Of a DNA stretch of 64,000 nt, positions 50,415 through 60,571 are shown piece after piece. Below the pieces are notes generated by a model, which was not told the DNA's origin, did not search any database, and saw nothing but the letters and a program-made list of their open reading frames with translations. The stretch comes from Lachnospiraceae bacterium (GTDB lineage: Bacteria; Bacillota; Clostridia; Lachnospirales; Lachnospiraceae): assembly GCA_017618195.1 (NCBI GenBank), contig JAFZUW010000066.1, forward strand, positions 62,001-126,000, given 5' to 3'. Position numbers and translations under genes: made by a program. Positions within the stretch are counted from its first letter, which is position 1. Each line of letters opens with the position of its first letter.

Positions 50415-51533
50415 ATGAAGGGAACATACATACTTGCAATTGAATCATCGTGCGACGAGACGGCCGCAGCGGTAGTGAAGAACGGACGGGAAGTTCTCTC
50501 GAACGTGATCTCCTCGCAGATCGCGCTTCATACGCTGTACGGCGGCGTGGTACCGGAGATCGCATCCCGCAAGCACATCGAGAAGGTTATCCCGGTTGTG
50601 CAGGAAGCACTCTCGGGAGCCCGCATGAGCATTGACGAGATCGACGCGGTTGCCGTAACGTACGGACCGGGACTCGTCGGATGTCTTCTCGTCGGCGTCG
50701 GGACGGCAAAGGCGATCGCTTACGCGGCGCAGAAACCGCTGATCGGCGTGCATCACATCGAAGGGCATGTCGCGGCCAATTACATATGCCATCCGGATCT
50801 CGAACCGCCGTTTTTATGCCTGATCGTTTCGGGCGGACACACGCACATCGTCGTAGTGGAAGACTACGGAACATACCGGATCATCGGACGCACGCATGAC
50901 GACGCGGCGGGCGAGGCATTTGACAAAATCGCGCGCGCCATCGGACTCGGCTATCCGGGCGGTCCGAAGCTTGACAAACTTGCAAAGGAAGGCAATCCGG
51001 ACGCTATCGCTTTTCCGCGGGCGCACATTGACGGATGCCCTTACGATTTCAGTTTCAGCGGCGTGAAGTCGGCTGTTCTGAACTACTTAAATACCGAGAA
51101 GATGAAGGTCAGAGACGCAGCTTCGAAAGATACCGAAGTGCTGCAGAGGCACGGCGTTCCGACCGGCGGTGACGCGGAAGGGACGGAGTTCTGTCCCGAC
51201 GTATTCTCGGACGGCATCACGAAAGCGGACCTCGCGGCATCGTTCCAGGCTTCCGTTGTGGACGTGCTGGTGACGAGAACGATTGCGGCGGCCGACGCGC
51301 TCGGCATGGACAAAGTCGCGATCGCGGGGGGCGTTGCGTGCAACAGTGCACTTCGCGCGAAGATGCGTGAAGTCGGCGAAGCGGCAGGCAAGAAGATTTA
51401 CTATCCGGATCCGATCCTGTGCACTGACAATGCGGCAATGATCGGCTCGGCGGCATACTACGAGTATCTCGCCGGACATACCGCGGACTGGACGTTAAAT
51501 GCGGTTCCGAACCTGAAACTCGGGGAACGGTAA
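50415..51533 (+). CDS. tsaD: tRNA threonylcarbamoyltransferase TsaD
   Basis: TsaD transfers the threonylcarbamoyl group to A37 of tRNA. The 372-aa protein has ASKHA motifs [17 protein letters not shown] (about 6-22), metal ligands in [10 protein letters not shown] (about 115-124), [13 protein letters not shown], and CTDNAAMIG near the end (about 336). It is longer than E. coli TsaD (337 aa) because of an insertion of about 30 residues (about 230-262, around [13 protein letters not shown]) that keeps the frame. The promoter and tRNA-Ser genes follow. Confidence 0.96.
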   Translation: MKGTYILAIESSCDETAAAVVKNGREVLSNVISSQIALHTLYGGVVPEIASRKHIEKVIPVVQEALSGARMSIDEIDAVAVTYGPGLVGCLLVGVGTAKAIAYAAQKPLIGVHHIEGHVAANYICHPDLEPPFLCLIVSGGHTHIVVVEDYGTYRIIGRTHDDAAGEAFDKIARAIGLGYPGGPKLDKLAKEGNPDAIAFPRAHIDGCPYDFSFSGVKSAVLNYLNTEKMKVRDAASKDTEVLQRHGVPTGGDAEGTEFCPDVFSDGITKADLAASFQASVVDVLVTRTIAAADALGMDKVAIAGGVACNSALRAKMREVGEAAGKKIYYPDPILCTDNAAMIGSAAYYEYLAGHTADWTLNAVPNLKLGER

Positions 51534-51572
51534 GAAAGCAGTAAACAGTTGCCTTCAGCGGAAAAGTTTGTA

Positions 51573-51601
51573 TTGACAGATTTTTCGGCAGGTGTTAATA
51601 T
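51573..51601 (+). promoter_or_regulatory. Promoter of the tRNA-Ser pair
   Basis: TTGACA (51573-51578), 17 bases, TAATAT (51596-51601) with an extended -10 TGT, about 60 bases before the first mature tRNA. Confidence 0.65.
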
Positions 51602-51667
51602 GATATCCGTCGCTGATGCGTTGCACGGCGGCCGTGAGTGTGAGATTCATATTTCGGGCACTGTCTT

Positions 51668-51753
51668 GGAGAGGTATCGAAGTGGCTATAACGAGGCGGT
51701 CTTGAAAACCGTTTGTCCGCAAGGGCGCATGGGTTCGAATCCCATCCTCTCCG
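51668..51753 (+). tRNA. tRNA-Ser (anticodon TGA)
   Basis: An 86-nt tRNA with acceptor GGAGAGG/CCTCTCC, anticodon stem GCGGT/ACCGT with loop CTTGAAA (anticodon TGA), the long variable arm typical of Ser, T loop TTCGAAT and discriminator G. CCA is not encoded. Confidence 0.95.
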
Positions 51754-51815
51754 TATTTGTCAGAAGATTCTTTTGGCATAACAACTTAATATCTCATCTG
51801 AGATTCAGGCATTTT

Positions 51816-51904
51816 GGAGAAGTACCCAAGAGGCTGAAGGGACACCCCTGGAAAGGGTGCAGGTCGTTAATAGCGGCGCGAGGGTTCAAATCCCTCCTTC
51901 TCCG
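51816..51904 (+). tRNA. tRNA-Ser (anticodon GGA)
   Basis: An 89-nt tRNA with acceptor GGAGAAG/CTTCTCC, anticodon stem CACCC/GGGTG with loop CTGGAAA (anticodon GGA), a long variable arm, T loop TTCAAAT and discriminator G. CCA is not encoded. It is 62 bases after the TGA isoacceptor. Confidence 0.95.
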
Positions 51905-51912
51905 TACGAAAG

Positions 51913-51940
51913 ATTGTCGGTTTTACCGGCAATTTTTTTT
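51913..51940 (+). terminator. Terminator of the tRNA-Ser pair
   Basis: ATTGTCGG and CCGGCAAT around TTTTA, followed by eight T in a row. Confidence 0.9.
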
Positions 51941-52012
51941 ATCCTTTTCCGTCCGTTTTATGGTATGATGAGGAGAGGATAAGACTCTGACGGAAAAGGA
52001 GATTAAAGGCAA

Positions 52013-52537
52013 ATGCAGACGCGGATCATGATCATTTCGGATATTCACGGAGGACTTTACAATCTGGAAAAGGTGCTTGCCATATACGAGGAGGAGCATT
52101 TTGACCGGCTGTTCGTACTCGGAGACCTGTTCGGATTCTCGGATGATTCGACCGAGGACCGGATCTTGGAGCTTCTGAACGGAATCAAAGACTGCGTCAT
52201 GGTGAAAGGAAACTGCGATCCGCTGTCGCTTCGCTGCGAGGACGTCCGCCGCCTTACAATCGAGGGCGTAAAGATCACGCTGTCACACGGCCACAGGTTC
52301 GGTCTGTTCAGTCTCCTCAGAGAAGATGCCGATCTCATTTGCCTCGGGCATACGCACCGTCCGTCCATTTCCACCGGAGCGAAGAGGACCATCCTGAATC
52401 CGGGTTCCGTGGCCAAGTCGCGGAGCGGCCCGAACAGTTTTGCAACGATCGAGGACGGATACATCTATCTGAAGTCAATTGATAACGAAGTTTTGGAGAA
52501 GGTCAAGATGCCGGAAAACTTCGGGCAGAACGGCTGA
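52013..52537 (+). CDS. yfcE: YfcE-type metallophosphoesterase
   Basis: The 174-aa protein is a small calcineurin-like phosphodiesterase of the YfcE/MJ0936 family, which act on phosphodiesters with manganese; the natural substrate is unknown. Metal-binding motifs are SDIHGG (about 9-14), GDLFGF (about 38), KGNCD (about 65), LSHGH (about 87) and GHTH (about 109). AAAGGAG lies upstream of the ATG, and an extended -10 TGGTATGAT at 51961-51969 could be its promoter. sbcD follows 24 bases later. Confidence 0.88.
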   Translation: MQTRIMIISDIHGGLYNLEKVLAIYEEEHFDRLFVLGDLFGFSDDSTEDRILELLNGIKDCVMVKGNCDPLSLRCEDVRRLTIEGVKITLSHGHRFGLFSLLREDADLICLGHTHRPSISTGAKRTILNPGSVAKSRSGPNSFATIEDGYIYLKSIDNEVLEKVKMPENFGQNG

Positions 52538-52561
52538 TACATAATCGGAGAGGGTTAATAT

Positions 52562-53707
52562 ATGATTTTACTGCATACATCGGACTGGCATCTCGGGATG
52601 ATGCTTCGTGGAGGGGTGACTTACGGCGCCGACCAGAGGTTTTTCATTCGTGAGATCTGCCGTATTGCCGAAGAGGAAAAGGTGGACGGAATCCTTCTCG
52701 CAGGAGATGTTTTTGATAAAGGAATCGCCTCGCAGGAGGGGCTTCAGATTTATGACCGCGCAATGACGACCATCTGTAAAACGATGGGTATTCAGGTGTA
52801 TCTGATTGCCGGAAATCATGACGGCGCGGAGCGTCTTTCCCAGTGTTATGAGCTGCTCCGGGACAGCGGGCTGCATATCGCGGGAGCTTTGACGGAACAG
52901 GTGTATAAGGAAAATGCCGGTGATACGGATATCTACCTTCTTCCGTGGATCAGTACAGACAAGGTGCGTTCCGTGTATCCGGAAGAGGCGGAGAAAATCA
53001 ATAATCTTGAGGATGCTTACCGTGTCGTACTTGACCGTTATCGGGAATCTTTTACGCCGGGACACAGGAACATCCTTGTTTCGCACGCCTATATTGTTGA
53101 CGCGGAAACAAGCGTCAGCGACCGCGCTGCCGAAGTCGGGAGGGCGGCAATGGTTCCGGCTTCGCTGTTTGATGGATTTGATTATGTCGCTTTAGGACAT
53201 CTGCACGGTCCGCAGAATGTCAGTGAGAAGATCCGCTACAGCGGTACGCCTATGGCATACTCATTCGGTAAAGAGGAAAAGCAGAAGAAAAGCGTTACAA
53301 TCATCGATACGGAGACGATGTCCCGGAAGATTGTAGAGGTTCCGCAGCTTCATAAAAGAACAACGCTGACCGGAACCTATGAGGAACTGATAAAAGCGGA
53401 TTATCCGGAGGATGTGCGGAAAGGCTACGTGCGTCTTGATGTGACGGACCATTATGTCGGGATTGAAATGATGTCGGCTTTCCGCGAGAGGTATCCGAAT
53501 CTGATTGAAGTAAGCGGTAAGACTTATGACCGCGAGGACGCGAAGATCACGATGTCGATCGAGGAACTGGAACAGGCAGACAATAATCCTGAGGTTGTAT
53601 TTGAACGTTATTGCAGAGATATACTGGCGGATACGCCCGGCGACCGGCTGATGACGCTGTTCCGCAACGCCGTTTCGGCATATGAGAAGGAGGTGACCGA
53701 AGAATGA
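52562..53707 (+). CDS. sbcD: Nuclease SbcCD subunit D (Mre11-like)
   Basis: SbcD is the nuclease half of the SbcCD complex, which opens hairpin and protein-blocked DNA ends. The 381-aa protein has the Mre11 phosphoesterase motifs SDWHLG (about 7-12), AGDVFDKG (about 47), AGNHDGAERL (about 82), SHAYIVDAE, and GHLHGPQ, followed by a capping domain. Its stop overlaps the sbcC start by four bases (ATGA), so the pair is coupled. Confidence 0.96.
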   Translation: MILLHTSDWHLGMMLRGGVTYGADQRFFIREICRIAEEEKVDGILLAGDVFDKGIASQEGLQIYDRAMTTICKTMGIQVYLIAGNHDGAERLSQCYELLRDSGLHIAGALTEQVYKENAGDTDIYLLPWISTDKVRSVYPEEAEKINNLEDAYRVVLDRYRESFTPGHRNILVSHAYIVDAETSVSDRAAEVGRAAMVPASLFDGFDYVALGHLHGPQNVSEKIRYSGTPMAYSFGKEEKQKKSVTIIDTETMSRKIVEVPQLHKRTTLTGTYEELIKADYPEDVRKGYVRLDVTDHYVGIEMMSAFRERYPNLIEVSGKTYDREDAKITMSIEELEQADNNPEVVFERYCRDILADTPGDRLMTLFRNAVSAYEKEVTEE

Positions 53708-56355
53708 AACCGTTAAAAGTGGAATTCGGAGCCTTCGGACCTTATGCAGGCAATGAGTCGGTTGATTTTGAAAAACTGGGAAGCAAAGGGCTTTTTCTGA
53801 TTTGCGGAAAGACCGGCATCGGTAAGACGATGGTGTTGGACGCGATGACATTTGCCCTCTATGGAAAGAGCAGCGGACACGGGCGCGATGAATTTGCCGA
53901 AATGCGCTGCACCAGAGCGGACTTCGGTGCTCCAACCTACGTCCGGTTTGAGTTTGAAAACCAGGGAATCGTGTATCGTTTTGAGCGCAGGCTGGATCGC
54001 AAGCAGAAGAATCTGTCGAAATCGTGCAGTCTGATGCGGAAAGAGGAAGACGGTGTGTTCCGCACCATGTTGGAGAACCCGAAAGATACGGTTCTTAATG
54101 CAAAGGCAGAGGAGATAATCGGTCTCAGTTACGAGCAGTTCTGTCAGGTAATAATCCTTCCGCAGGGTAAGTTCGAGCAGCTGCTGACGTCCAAATCCGA
54201 GGACAAGGAGAAGATTCTTACGAGTATTTTCGGTGCGGAGCAATGGAGGCGGTTCGCGGAGATTTTCTATTCGGAAGCATCCAAACGCCTGAATGAGCTT
54301 TCGGATGTGAGGGACCGGATCAGACGCAGTCTCAATGATGAAAAATGCGAGACGATAGCCGATCTTGACCGTATCATTTTCGAAAAGAACGAATCAATCG
54401 ATACTCTGACGAAAGCTTTTGAGAGCCGTGATTATGCAAAGGTCATTAACGAGCAGCAGGAACTGCTGACGATAGCGAAGCGATTTGAGGACCTTCACAG
54501 GGCTGAGAAGAAAGCAGCGGAGCTTGAATCAGAGAAGAAGAATCAGGATGGCCGGATCAAGCGGTCAAAGGATGCCTTGAGAGCGGAAAATGTAAGAACC
54601 CTGCTTGAGGCTTCGCGTAACGCGAAACAGGCTCTTGCCGGCAGAGAGAACGATGTAACGAAAGCGGAGAAGGCTGCCGCGGACGCAAGAATCAAAGCGG
54701 ACAGCGCGGATAAAAACCTGAAAGACCATATCGCGAAGGAATCGGAAGCGGAGGCGGAAAAGAGTCAGATCACGCTGTATGAAAGTCTTCGTGAAGAGTA
54801 CACCGGACTCGATGAAGCCCGAAATGATCTGAAGAATAAGACGGCGGCCGTGAAGGAAGCTGTTGAAGCGGAAACTGCCGCAAAGAAAACAGATGACAAT
54901 CTGAAGAAAGCCGCGAAGCAGCTTGAGGAGGATTACCGGAGCCTTCAGCAGAAACACGCGGAGTGTCTGAATGCATACATGTCAGGCATCACCGGAGAAC
55001 TTGCCGGAAAGCTTCGTGACGGCGAGCCGTGCCCTGTATGCGGAAGTACGGAACACCCGCACAAGGCGCCTGTTAACCCGAACAGCGTTACCAAAAAAGA
55101 TGTGGATGACGCCAAAGATGCCGCGGACGGAAAGTATACGGAACTGCAGGAGAAGCTGACGGAGCAGGAGAAAGCAAAGCAGGAACTCGATAAGAAACAT
55201 AAAGCAGCCGAGGATGCCGAACGGGCCAGGCTCAAGGCGGAGAATATACTGGAGGGAAAGCAGAAGAAGCTTGTTACCGGGATCACAAGTCTTCACGAAC
55301 TTGAAACGGAGATCGTCAAGCTCAGAAACAGTGTGAAAGCATACGGCGAAACAAGAGAGATTCTCTCGAAGGCAAAGGATACCGCATCGGAAGCACTCAC
55401 GAAAGCAGACGCGGCGCTGACGGCTGCAAAGAAGGAATGCGAGACTGCCGGGAAACTCAGCGCAGAGGCAGACGAGGCCTTGACAAAGGGACTTTCGGAT
55501 AACGGTTTCCGTTCCGAAGAAGAAGCGGAAAATCTTATGCTCTCCGCCCCGGAACGTGAGAGAATCGGTAAGGAAATCGCGCAGTATGATGCGGACGTGA
55601 AAGCAGCAGCACAGAGTATTAAGGATATCAAAGCTGAACTGAAAGGCAGGGAAGAACCCGACACGGATCAGTGCCGAACATTGATGGACGCGGCAAGTAC
55701 GGCAATTACGGAATATGAGACACAGAAGGCCATTCTGAAAAACGAAGAGGAGAGACTCAGGGCTAAGGCCGAGAGCCTTAAGGCGGAAGGCGAAGGCATC
55801 GAGGATAAAATCCGTGAAGCCGAGGAGGACCATGCATTTGCCAAAAAACTCCGCGGCGATACCGGAACCGGACTGCAGAGATATGTGCTCGGAATCATGT
55901 TTTCGACCGTTATCGCTGCTGCCAATAAGATGCTTGAGAAGGTTCACGGCGGACGTTACCGTCTGTTCCGTTCGGACGATAAGATGGCGGGCTCCAATAA
56001 GCGCGGTCTCGATCTGAAAGTTTATGACCGTGAAAGCGCGGAGCATGAAGGACGTTTCGTGAATACGCTTTCGGGCGGCGAAAAGTTCCTTGTTTCGCTT
56101 GCGCTTTCCATCGGTATGTCGACCATTGCGCAGAAGAGCGGCATCCGGATTGAAGCGCTCTTCATCGATGAAGGATTCGGTTCGCTTGACGAGGATTCCA
56201 TTGATGACGCCATGGATATTCTGAACAGCATCCAGAAAGCCAACGGAATCGTCGGCATCATTTCGCATGTCAAGATTCTGCAGGAGCAGATACCGTCCAA
56301 GCTGAGCGTTTCGGCGACGGAAAGCGGAAGTCATATCACTTCAAGCGTCGGTTAA
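53704..56355 (+). CDS. sbcC: Nuclease SbcCD subunit C (Rad50-like ATPase)
   Basis: SbcC is the SMC/Rad50-type ATPase that binds DNA ends with SbcD. The 883-aa protein has an N-terminal Walker A GKTGIGKTM (about 36), long coiled coils on both sides of a zinc hook GEPCPVCGS (about 441-449), and a C-terminal signature LSGGEKFLVSLALS with Walker B ALFIDEGFGSLDEDS. The coils are rich in Lys, Glu and Ala. Length is within the Firmicute range (E. coli SbcC is 1048). The T-box leader begins about 30 bases after the stop. Confidence 0.96.
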   Translation: MKPLKVEFGAFGPYAGNESVDFEKLGSKGLFLICGKTGIGKTMVLDAMTFALYGKSSGHGRDEFAEMRCTRADFGAPTYVRFEFENQGIVYRFERRLDRKQKNLSKSCSLMRKEEDGVFRTMLENPKDTVLNAKAEEIIGLSYEQFCQVIILPQGKFEQLLTSKSEDKEKILTSIFGAEQWRRFAEIFYSEASKRLNELSDVRDRIRRSLNDEKCETIADLDRIIFEKNESIDTLTKAFESRDYAKVINEQQELLTIAKRFEDLHRAEKKAAELESEKKNQDGRIKRSKDALRAENVRTLLEASRNAKQALAGRENDVTKAEKAAADARIKADSADKNLKDHIAKESEAEAEKSQITLYESLREEYTGLDEARNDLKNKTAAVKEAVEAETAAKKTDDNLKKAAKQLEEDYRSLQQKHAECLNAYMSGITGELAGKLRDGEPCPVCGSTEHPHKAPVNPNSVTKKDVDDAKDAADGKYTELQEKLTEQEKAKQELDKKHKAAEDAERARLKAENILEGKQKKLVTGITSLHELETEIVKLRNSVKAYGETREILSKAKDTASEALTKADAALTAAKKECETAGKLSAEADEALTKGLSDNGFRSEEEAENLMLSAPERERIGKEIAQYDADVKAAAQSIKDIKAELKGREEPDTDQCRTLMDAASTAITEYETQKAILKNEEERLRAKAESLKAEGEGIEDKIREAEEDHAFAKKLRGDTGTGLQRYVLGIMFSTVIAAANKMLEKVHGGRYRLFRSDDKMAGSNKRGLDLKVYDRESAEHEGRFVNTLSGGEKFLVSLALSIGMSTIAQKSGIRIEALFIDEGFGSLDEDSIDDAMDILNSIQKANGIVGIISHVKILQEQIPSKLSVSATESGSHITSSVG

Positions 56356-56384
56356 GCAGGATGAAAATGCGTATTATTTTTCCG

Positions 56385-56413
56385 TTGACAAAGCCCGGAT
56401 TCGGAAGTATACT
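56385..56413 (+). promoter_or_regulatory. Promoter of the trp T-box leader
   Basis: TTGACA (56385-56390), 17 bases, TATACT (56408-56413): near-consensus, with start expected near 56420. Confidence 0.88.
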
Positions 56414-56419
56414 TGCACC

Positions 56420-56713
56420 AAACAATTTTATAACCCAAACCGTTGAAGCGGAAGTAAAGATGTTCACGATCTCACAGAGAGCCTTTGAGGATGAGAATAA
56501 GGCAGTATACGGATCATCATAATGGGCCGCTGAGGGTACAGTCAAAGGAGCATGCTCCGAGTATCTGTAACGTGACGCATACGTTAGTTGCGAGGGATAT
56601 GTCAGTATCCTGCAGAGGCAGCACGGCTTGTCGTGAATCAAGGTGGCACCGCGGATTTTTCAGTGAATTCGTCCTTGAGCAGAAATCGTATTTTCTGCTC
56701 AAGGATTTTTTAT
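56420..56713 (+). promoter_or_regulatory. T-box leader, tryptophan specifier (TGG)
   Basis: T-box leaders sense uncharged tRNA and then block a terminator. Stem I has a lower helix GCGG/CCGC, the AGTA-containing 5' side of the specifier loop, GATG/CATC, and the specifier TGG at 56523-56525 on the 3' side, matching tRNA-Trp. The conserved T-box AAGGTGGCACCGCGGA is at 56640-56655. The terminator is a perfect 13-bp stem (56673-56685 with 56692-56704) followed by a T-run. It should raise trpDCFBA expression when tryptophan is short. It explains the 381-base gap between sbcC and trpD. Confidence 0.95.
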
Positions 56714-56736
56714 TTTACTCAAAAGGAGAATGAACC

Positions 56737-57762
56737 ATGATCAAAGAAGCAATTATCAAAATCGTAAACAAAGAGGACCTCACTTTCGAGGAAGCGTACA
56801 CCGTAATGAACGAAATCATGAACGGCGAGACGACGCAGACACAGAATGCCGCTTTCCTGGCAGCCCTTTCCGCAAAGAGCGCGAAGGCCGAGACCATCGA
56901 TGAAATCTCCGGCTGTGCACAGGCAATGCGCGAGCATGCGACCGCGGTTCCGCATCCCGGAATGGAGGTTTTGGAAATCGTAGGAACCGGCGGAGACCGC
57001 GCGGGCAGCTTCAACATTTCGACGACGTCCGCATTTGTCATCGCCGCCGCAGGCGTAAAGGTGGCAAAGCACGGCAACCGCGCGGCATCCTCGAAGAGCG
57101 GCACGGCGGACTGCCTTGAGGCGCTCGGCGCCAACATCAACCTGGATCCCGAGCAGTGCGTACGCCTTCTTGAGGAGACCGGTTTCTGCTTCTTCTTCGC
57201 ACAGAAGTATCATGCTTCGATGAAATATGTCGGCGCGATTCGCAAGGAGCTCGGCTTCCGTACCGTGTTCAACATTCTCGGACCGCTTACGAACCCTTCG
57301 ACTCCCGAGTACTTCCTGCTCGGCGTATACGACGAGTATCTCGTTGAGGTAGTCGCACACGTACTCGGTTCGCTTGGTGTAAAGCGCGCGCTTGTCGTAT
57401 ACGGCGCCGACAAATTGGACGAAATCTCCGGAAGCGAGGAGACGACCGTTTGCGAGCTCAATAACGGAACTTACAAGAAGTATCACATCAAGCCCGAGGA
57501 ATTCGGTCTTGTACGCGGAACGAAAGCCGAGATTGTCGGCGGTACGCCTGAGGAGAATGCGCAGGTTACAAGAGACATCCTCGCCGGCAGGATTACCGGC
57601 ACCCGCCGCAACGTCGTATTGATGAATGCCGGCGCAGCCATCTATGTCGGCGGTAAAGCGGATTCCATCGCGGAAGGCGTGAAGATCGCCGCAGAGATGA
57701 TCGACAGCGGAGAGGCTCTCCGCCGCATGGAGAAGTTCATCGCATTGTCAAACGAAGTGTAA
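56737..57762 (+). CDS. trpD: Anthranilate phosphoribosyltransferase TrpD
   Basis: TrpD joins anthranilate with PRPP. The 341-aa protein has the PRPP and substrate motifs [14 protein letters not shown] (about 82-95), [18 protein letters not shown] (about 109-126), [10 protein letters not shown] (about 184) and the C-terminal [10 protein letters not shown]. The first residue after GTGGD is Arg-Ala instead of the common Gly-Ala. It is the first structural gene after the T-box leader; trpE and trpG are not upstream. AAAGGAG precedes the ATG. Confidence 0.96.
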   Translation: MIKEAIIKIVNKEDLTFEEAYTVMNEIMNGETTQTQNAAFLAALSAKSAKAETIDEISGCAQAMREHATAVPHPGMEVLEIVGTGGDRAGSFNISTTSAFVIAAAGVKVAKHGNRAASSKSGTADCLEALGANINLDPEQCVRLLEETGFCFFFAQKYHASMKYVGAIRKELGFRTVFNILGPLTNPSTPEYFLLGVYDEYLVEVVAHVLGSLGVKRALVVYGADKLDEISGSEETTVCELNNGTYKKYHIKPEEFGLVRGTKAEIVGGTPEENAQVTRDILAGRITGTRRNVVLMNAGAAIYVGGKADSIAEGVKIAAEMIDSGEALRRMEKFIALSNEV

Positions 57763-57859
57763 GTCGGTATATGACGGTGAAACCCGCCGCATGCGGGGCG
57801 GAAAGGCCGGTCCTTGTAAGGTTCCCGGCCGTGATGGAAGGTTTCTGTGAGGTGAAACA

Positions 57860-58630
57860 GTGAGTGACATACTGATTACGATAGCCGACTACGCGAAGGA
57901 ACGCGTGAAGGAAGCGAAGAAGAGGATTCCGCTGCCGGTGATCCGCGAAGAAGCGCTCCGGCTTGCGGAAGCGGACGCAGAGCGGCATTTCGCATTTGAG
58001 AAGGCGCTTCGAAAAGAAGGAATGAGCTATATCCTCGAATGCAAGAAGGCATCCCCCTCAAAGGGCGTCATCAAGGAAGATTTCAACTATCTCGAAATCG
58101 CGAAGAATTATGAGCAGGCCGGCGCTTCGGCAATCTCGGTGCTGACGGAGCCGAAATGGTTCCTCGGAGACATCCGGTATCTTCGCGAGATTTCGGAAAC
58201 GGTTTCGATTCCGTGCTTACGGAAGGATTTCACCGTGGATGAATATATGATCTATGAGGCAAAGGTCAACGGCGCGGGCGCGGTGCTTCTGATCTGCTCG
58301 ATCCTAACGAAGGAGCAGCTGAAAGAATACCATGACCTGTGTGACCGGCTCGGGCTTTCCGCTTTGGTGGAAGCGCATGATCAAAGCGAAGTCGAAGCGG
58401 CGCTTGAAGCAGGCGCAAGGATCATCGGCGTAAACAACCGGAACCTGCGCGATTTCAGTGTGGATCCGCTCAACTGCCTGAGGCTTCGGGAATACGTGCC
58501 GAAGGACGTCGTATTTGTCGCGGAAAGCGGCATCAAGTCAAAGGAGGACATTAACCGTCTTCTTGAAAACGGCGTTGACGCGGCATTGATCGGAGAAGCG
58601 GCAATGAAAGGGCTGTTCAGCTTATCATAA
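57860..58630 (+). CDS. trpC: Indole-3-glycerol phosphate synthase TrpC
   Basis: TrpC closes the indole ring. The 256-aa barrel has the catalytic Lys/Glu set in ECKKASPSKG (about 53-62), LTEPKWFLGD (about 93), LRKDFTVDEYMIYEAK (about 117-132), GVNNRNLRDF and AESGIKS. The start is a GTG at 57860 after GAGGTG. The 97-base gap after trpD contains a GGCCGG/CCGGCC hairpin. Confidence 0.95.
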   Translation: MSDILITIADYAKERVKEAKKRIPLPVIREEALRLAEADAERHFAFEKALRKEGMSYILECKKASPSKGVIKEDFNYLEIAKNYEQAGASAISVLTEPKWFLGDIRYLREISETVSIPCLRKDFTVDEYMIYEAKVNGAGAVLLICSILTKEQLKEYHDLCDRLGLSALVEAHDQSEVEAALEAGARIIGVNNRNLRDFSVDPLNCLRLREYVPKDVVFVAESGIKSKEDINRLLENGVDAALIGEAAMKGLFSLS

Positions 58631-58745
58631 TGCCGATGCTAAAGAGGCACCGGGAAAGGCAACGTTAATGCCTGAGAGACACCGGCGTTAACACCGGAAC
58701 GAGAATGTCGGAGAGGACGAGCATATCACCGGAAAGGAGGACGGA

Positions 58746-59384
58746 ATGGGCTGTCTTTTGAAAATATGCGGACTGACGCGGGAAGCGGATGCGCTGGCGT
58801 GCAACGCTTACCGACCGGATTATGCGGGACTGGTCTTCTGGGAGCGGAGCAAACGGTACGTAACCGTCACGCAGGCCGTGAAGCTGAGAAGCATTCTGGA
58901 TCCTTCCGTTAAGACCGTCGGCGTATATGTGGATCCGCCGATCGGGGAAGTCGTAAAAGCCGCGCAAAGCGGCGCGATCGACATCGTCCAGCTGCACGGG
59001 CAGGAAGACGAAGACTATATCCGGGAACTCCGGAAGGTATGCGGACTCCCGATCATGAAAGCGTTCCGTATCTCGCCCGAAACGGATTTTGAACGGATCA
59101 ACCGTTCGGAAGCCGACATGATCCTGATCGATTCGGGTGCCGGAACGGGCAGGACATTTGACTGGGAAGTATTAAAGAAGGTTAAAAGACCGTTCTTCCT
59201 TGCGGGAGGATTATCGCCCGACAACGCGGCCGATGCGATGCGGACCGGGGCGTGGGCGCTCGACGTGAGTTCCGGGGTGGAAACCGACGGAAGCAAAGAC
59301 CCCGAAAAGATTCGGTTAATGACAGAGATTGTAAGAAACGGTCACAAGGCAGACGATGTGCCGGAACAGGAGAGAAAAATATGA
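58746..59384 (+). CDS. trpF: Phosphoribosylanthranilate isomerase TrpF
   Basis: TrpF carries out the Amadori rearrangement between TrpD and TrpC. The 212-aa barrel has the catalytic Cys in [10 protein letters not shown] (about 6-15), [23 protein letters not shown] (about 82), the catalytic Asp in [15 protein letters not shown] (about 123-137), and LAGGLSPDN and [19 protein letters not shown] precedes the ATG. It overlaps the trpB start by four bases. Confidence 0.95.
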   Translation: MGCLLKICGLTREADALACNAYRPDYAGLVFWERSKRYVTVTQAVKLRSILDPSVKTVGVYVDPPIGEVVKAAQSGAIDIVQLHGQEDEDYIRELRKVCGLPIMKAFRISPETDFERINRSEADMILIDSGAGTGRTFDWEVLKKVKRPFFLAGGLSPDNAADAMRTGAWALDVSSGVETDGSKDPEKIRLMTEIVRNGHKADDVPEQERKI

Positions 59385-60571
59385 GTAATCAAAAAGGACG
59401 GTTCGGTATTCACGGCGGACAGTATATTCCCGAGACATTGATGAATGCCGTGCTCGAGCTCGAAGCGGCTTACAACCATTATAAGGACGATCCCGGGTTT
59501 AACCGGGAACTGACCGATCTGTTAAATAATTACGCGGGCCGGCCGTCGCTTCTTTACTATGCGGAGAAGATGACGAAGGACCTCGGCGGCGCGAAGATTT
59601 ATCTGAAGCGTGAGGACCTGAACCATACCGGTTCCCATAAGATCAACAACGTGCTCGGGCAGGCGCTTCTTGCGAAGAAAATGGGTAAGACCCGTCTGAT
59701 CGCGGAGACCGGCGCGGGACAGCACGGCGTTGCAACCGCGACCGCCGCAGCGCTTCTCGGCATGGAGTGCGTCGTATTTATGGGCGAAGAGGACACGAAG
59801 CGTCAGGCTTTAAACGTATACCGTATGAAGCTTCTCGGAGCGGACGTTATTCCGGTTAAGACCGGCACGGCCACCCTGAAGGATGCCGTTTCGGAAGCAA
59901 TGCGCGAGTGGACTTCGCGGATTGACGATACGCATTACTGCCTCGGTTCGGTCATGGGACCGCATCCGTTCCCGACCATCGTTCGGGATTTTCAGGCAGT
60001 GATTTCAAAAGAGATCAAGGAGCAGATGCTTACCTTGGAGGGACGGCTTCCCGACGCCGTACTGGCGTGCTGCGGAGGCGGATCCAACGCGATCGGTTCC
60101 TTCTACAATTTCATCAATGATCCGGGCGTACGGCTGATCGGCTGCGAGGCGGCCGGCAGAGGAATCGAAACGTTCGAGACCGCGGCAACGATCAACACCG
60201 GAAAGCTCGGCATATTCCACGGCATGAAGTCGTATTTCTGCCAGAACGAGTACGGCCAGATCGCGCCGGTTTATTCGATTTCCGCGGGACTTGACTATCC
60301 GGGCATCGGACCGGAACATGCGATGCTTCACGATATCGGAAGAGCCGAGTACGTTGCCGTTACCGATGACGAGGCCGTGAACGCGTTTGAGTATCTGTCG
60401 CGGACGGAGGGAATCATCCCCGCGATCGAGTCCGCGCATGCCGTAGCTTACGCGATGAAGCTTGCACCGGCCATGGCAAAGGATCAGATCATGGTCATCA
60501 CCATTTCCGGCCGCGGCGATAAGGACTGCGCCGCGATCGCAAGATACAGAGGAGAGGAAATCTATGAGTAA
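59381..60571 (+). CDS. trpB: Tryptophan synthase beta subunit
   Basis: TrpB condenses indole with serine using PLP. The 396-aa protein has the PLP lysine in [19 protein letters not shown] (about 81-99; Lys in HKIN), the catalytic Glu in AETGAGQHG (about 108), the phosphate cup [10 protein letters not shown] (about 230) and GRGDKD near the end. I use the ATG at 59381, which overlaps the trpF stop (ATGA) and gives the family N-terminus; the longer open frame upstream lies inside trpF. Confidence 0.97.
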   Translation: MSNQKGRFGIHGGQYIPETLMNAVLELEAAYNHYKDDPGFNRELTDLLNNYAGRPSLLYYAEKMTKDLGGAKIYLKREDLNHTGSHKINNVLGQALLAKKMGKTRLIAETGAGQHGVATATAAALLGMECVVFMGEEDTKRQALNVYRMKLLGADVIPVKTGTATLKDAVSEAMREWTSRIDDTHYCLGSVMGPHPFPTIVRDFQAVISKEIKEQMLTLEGRLPDAVLACCGGGSNAIGSFYNFINDPGVRLIGCEAAGRGIETFETAATINTGKLGIFHGMKSYFCQNEYGQIAPVYSISAGLDYPGIGPEHAMLHDIGRAEYVAVTDDEAVNAFEYLSRTEGIIPAIESAHAVAYAMKLAPAMAKDQIMVITISGRGDKDCAAIARYRGEEIYE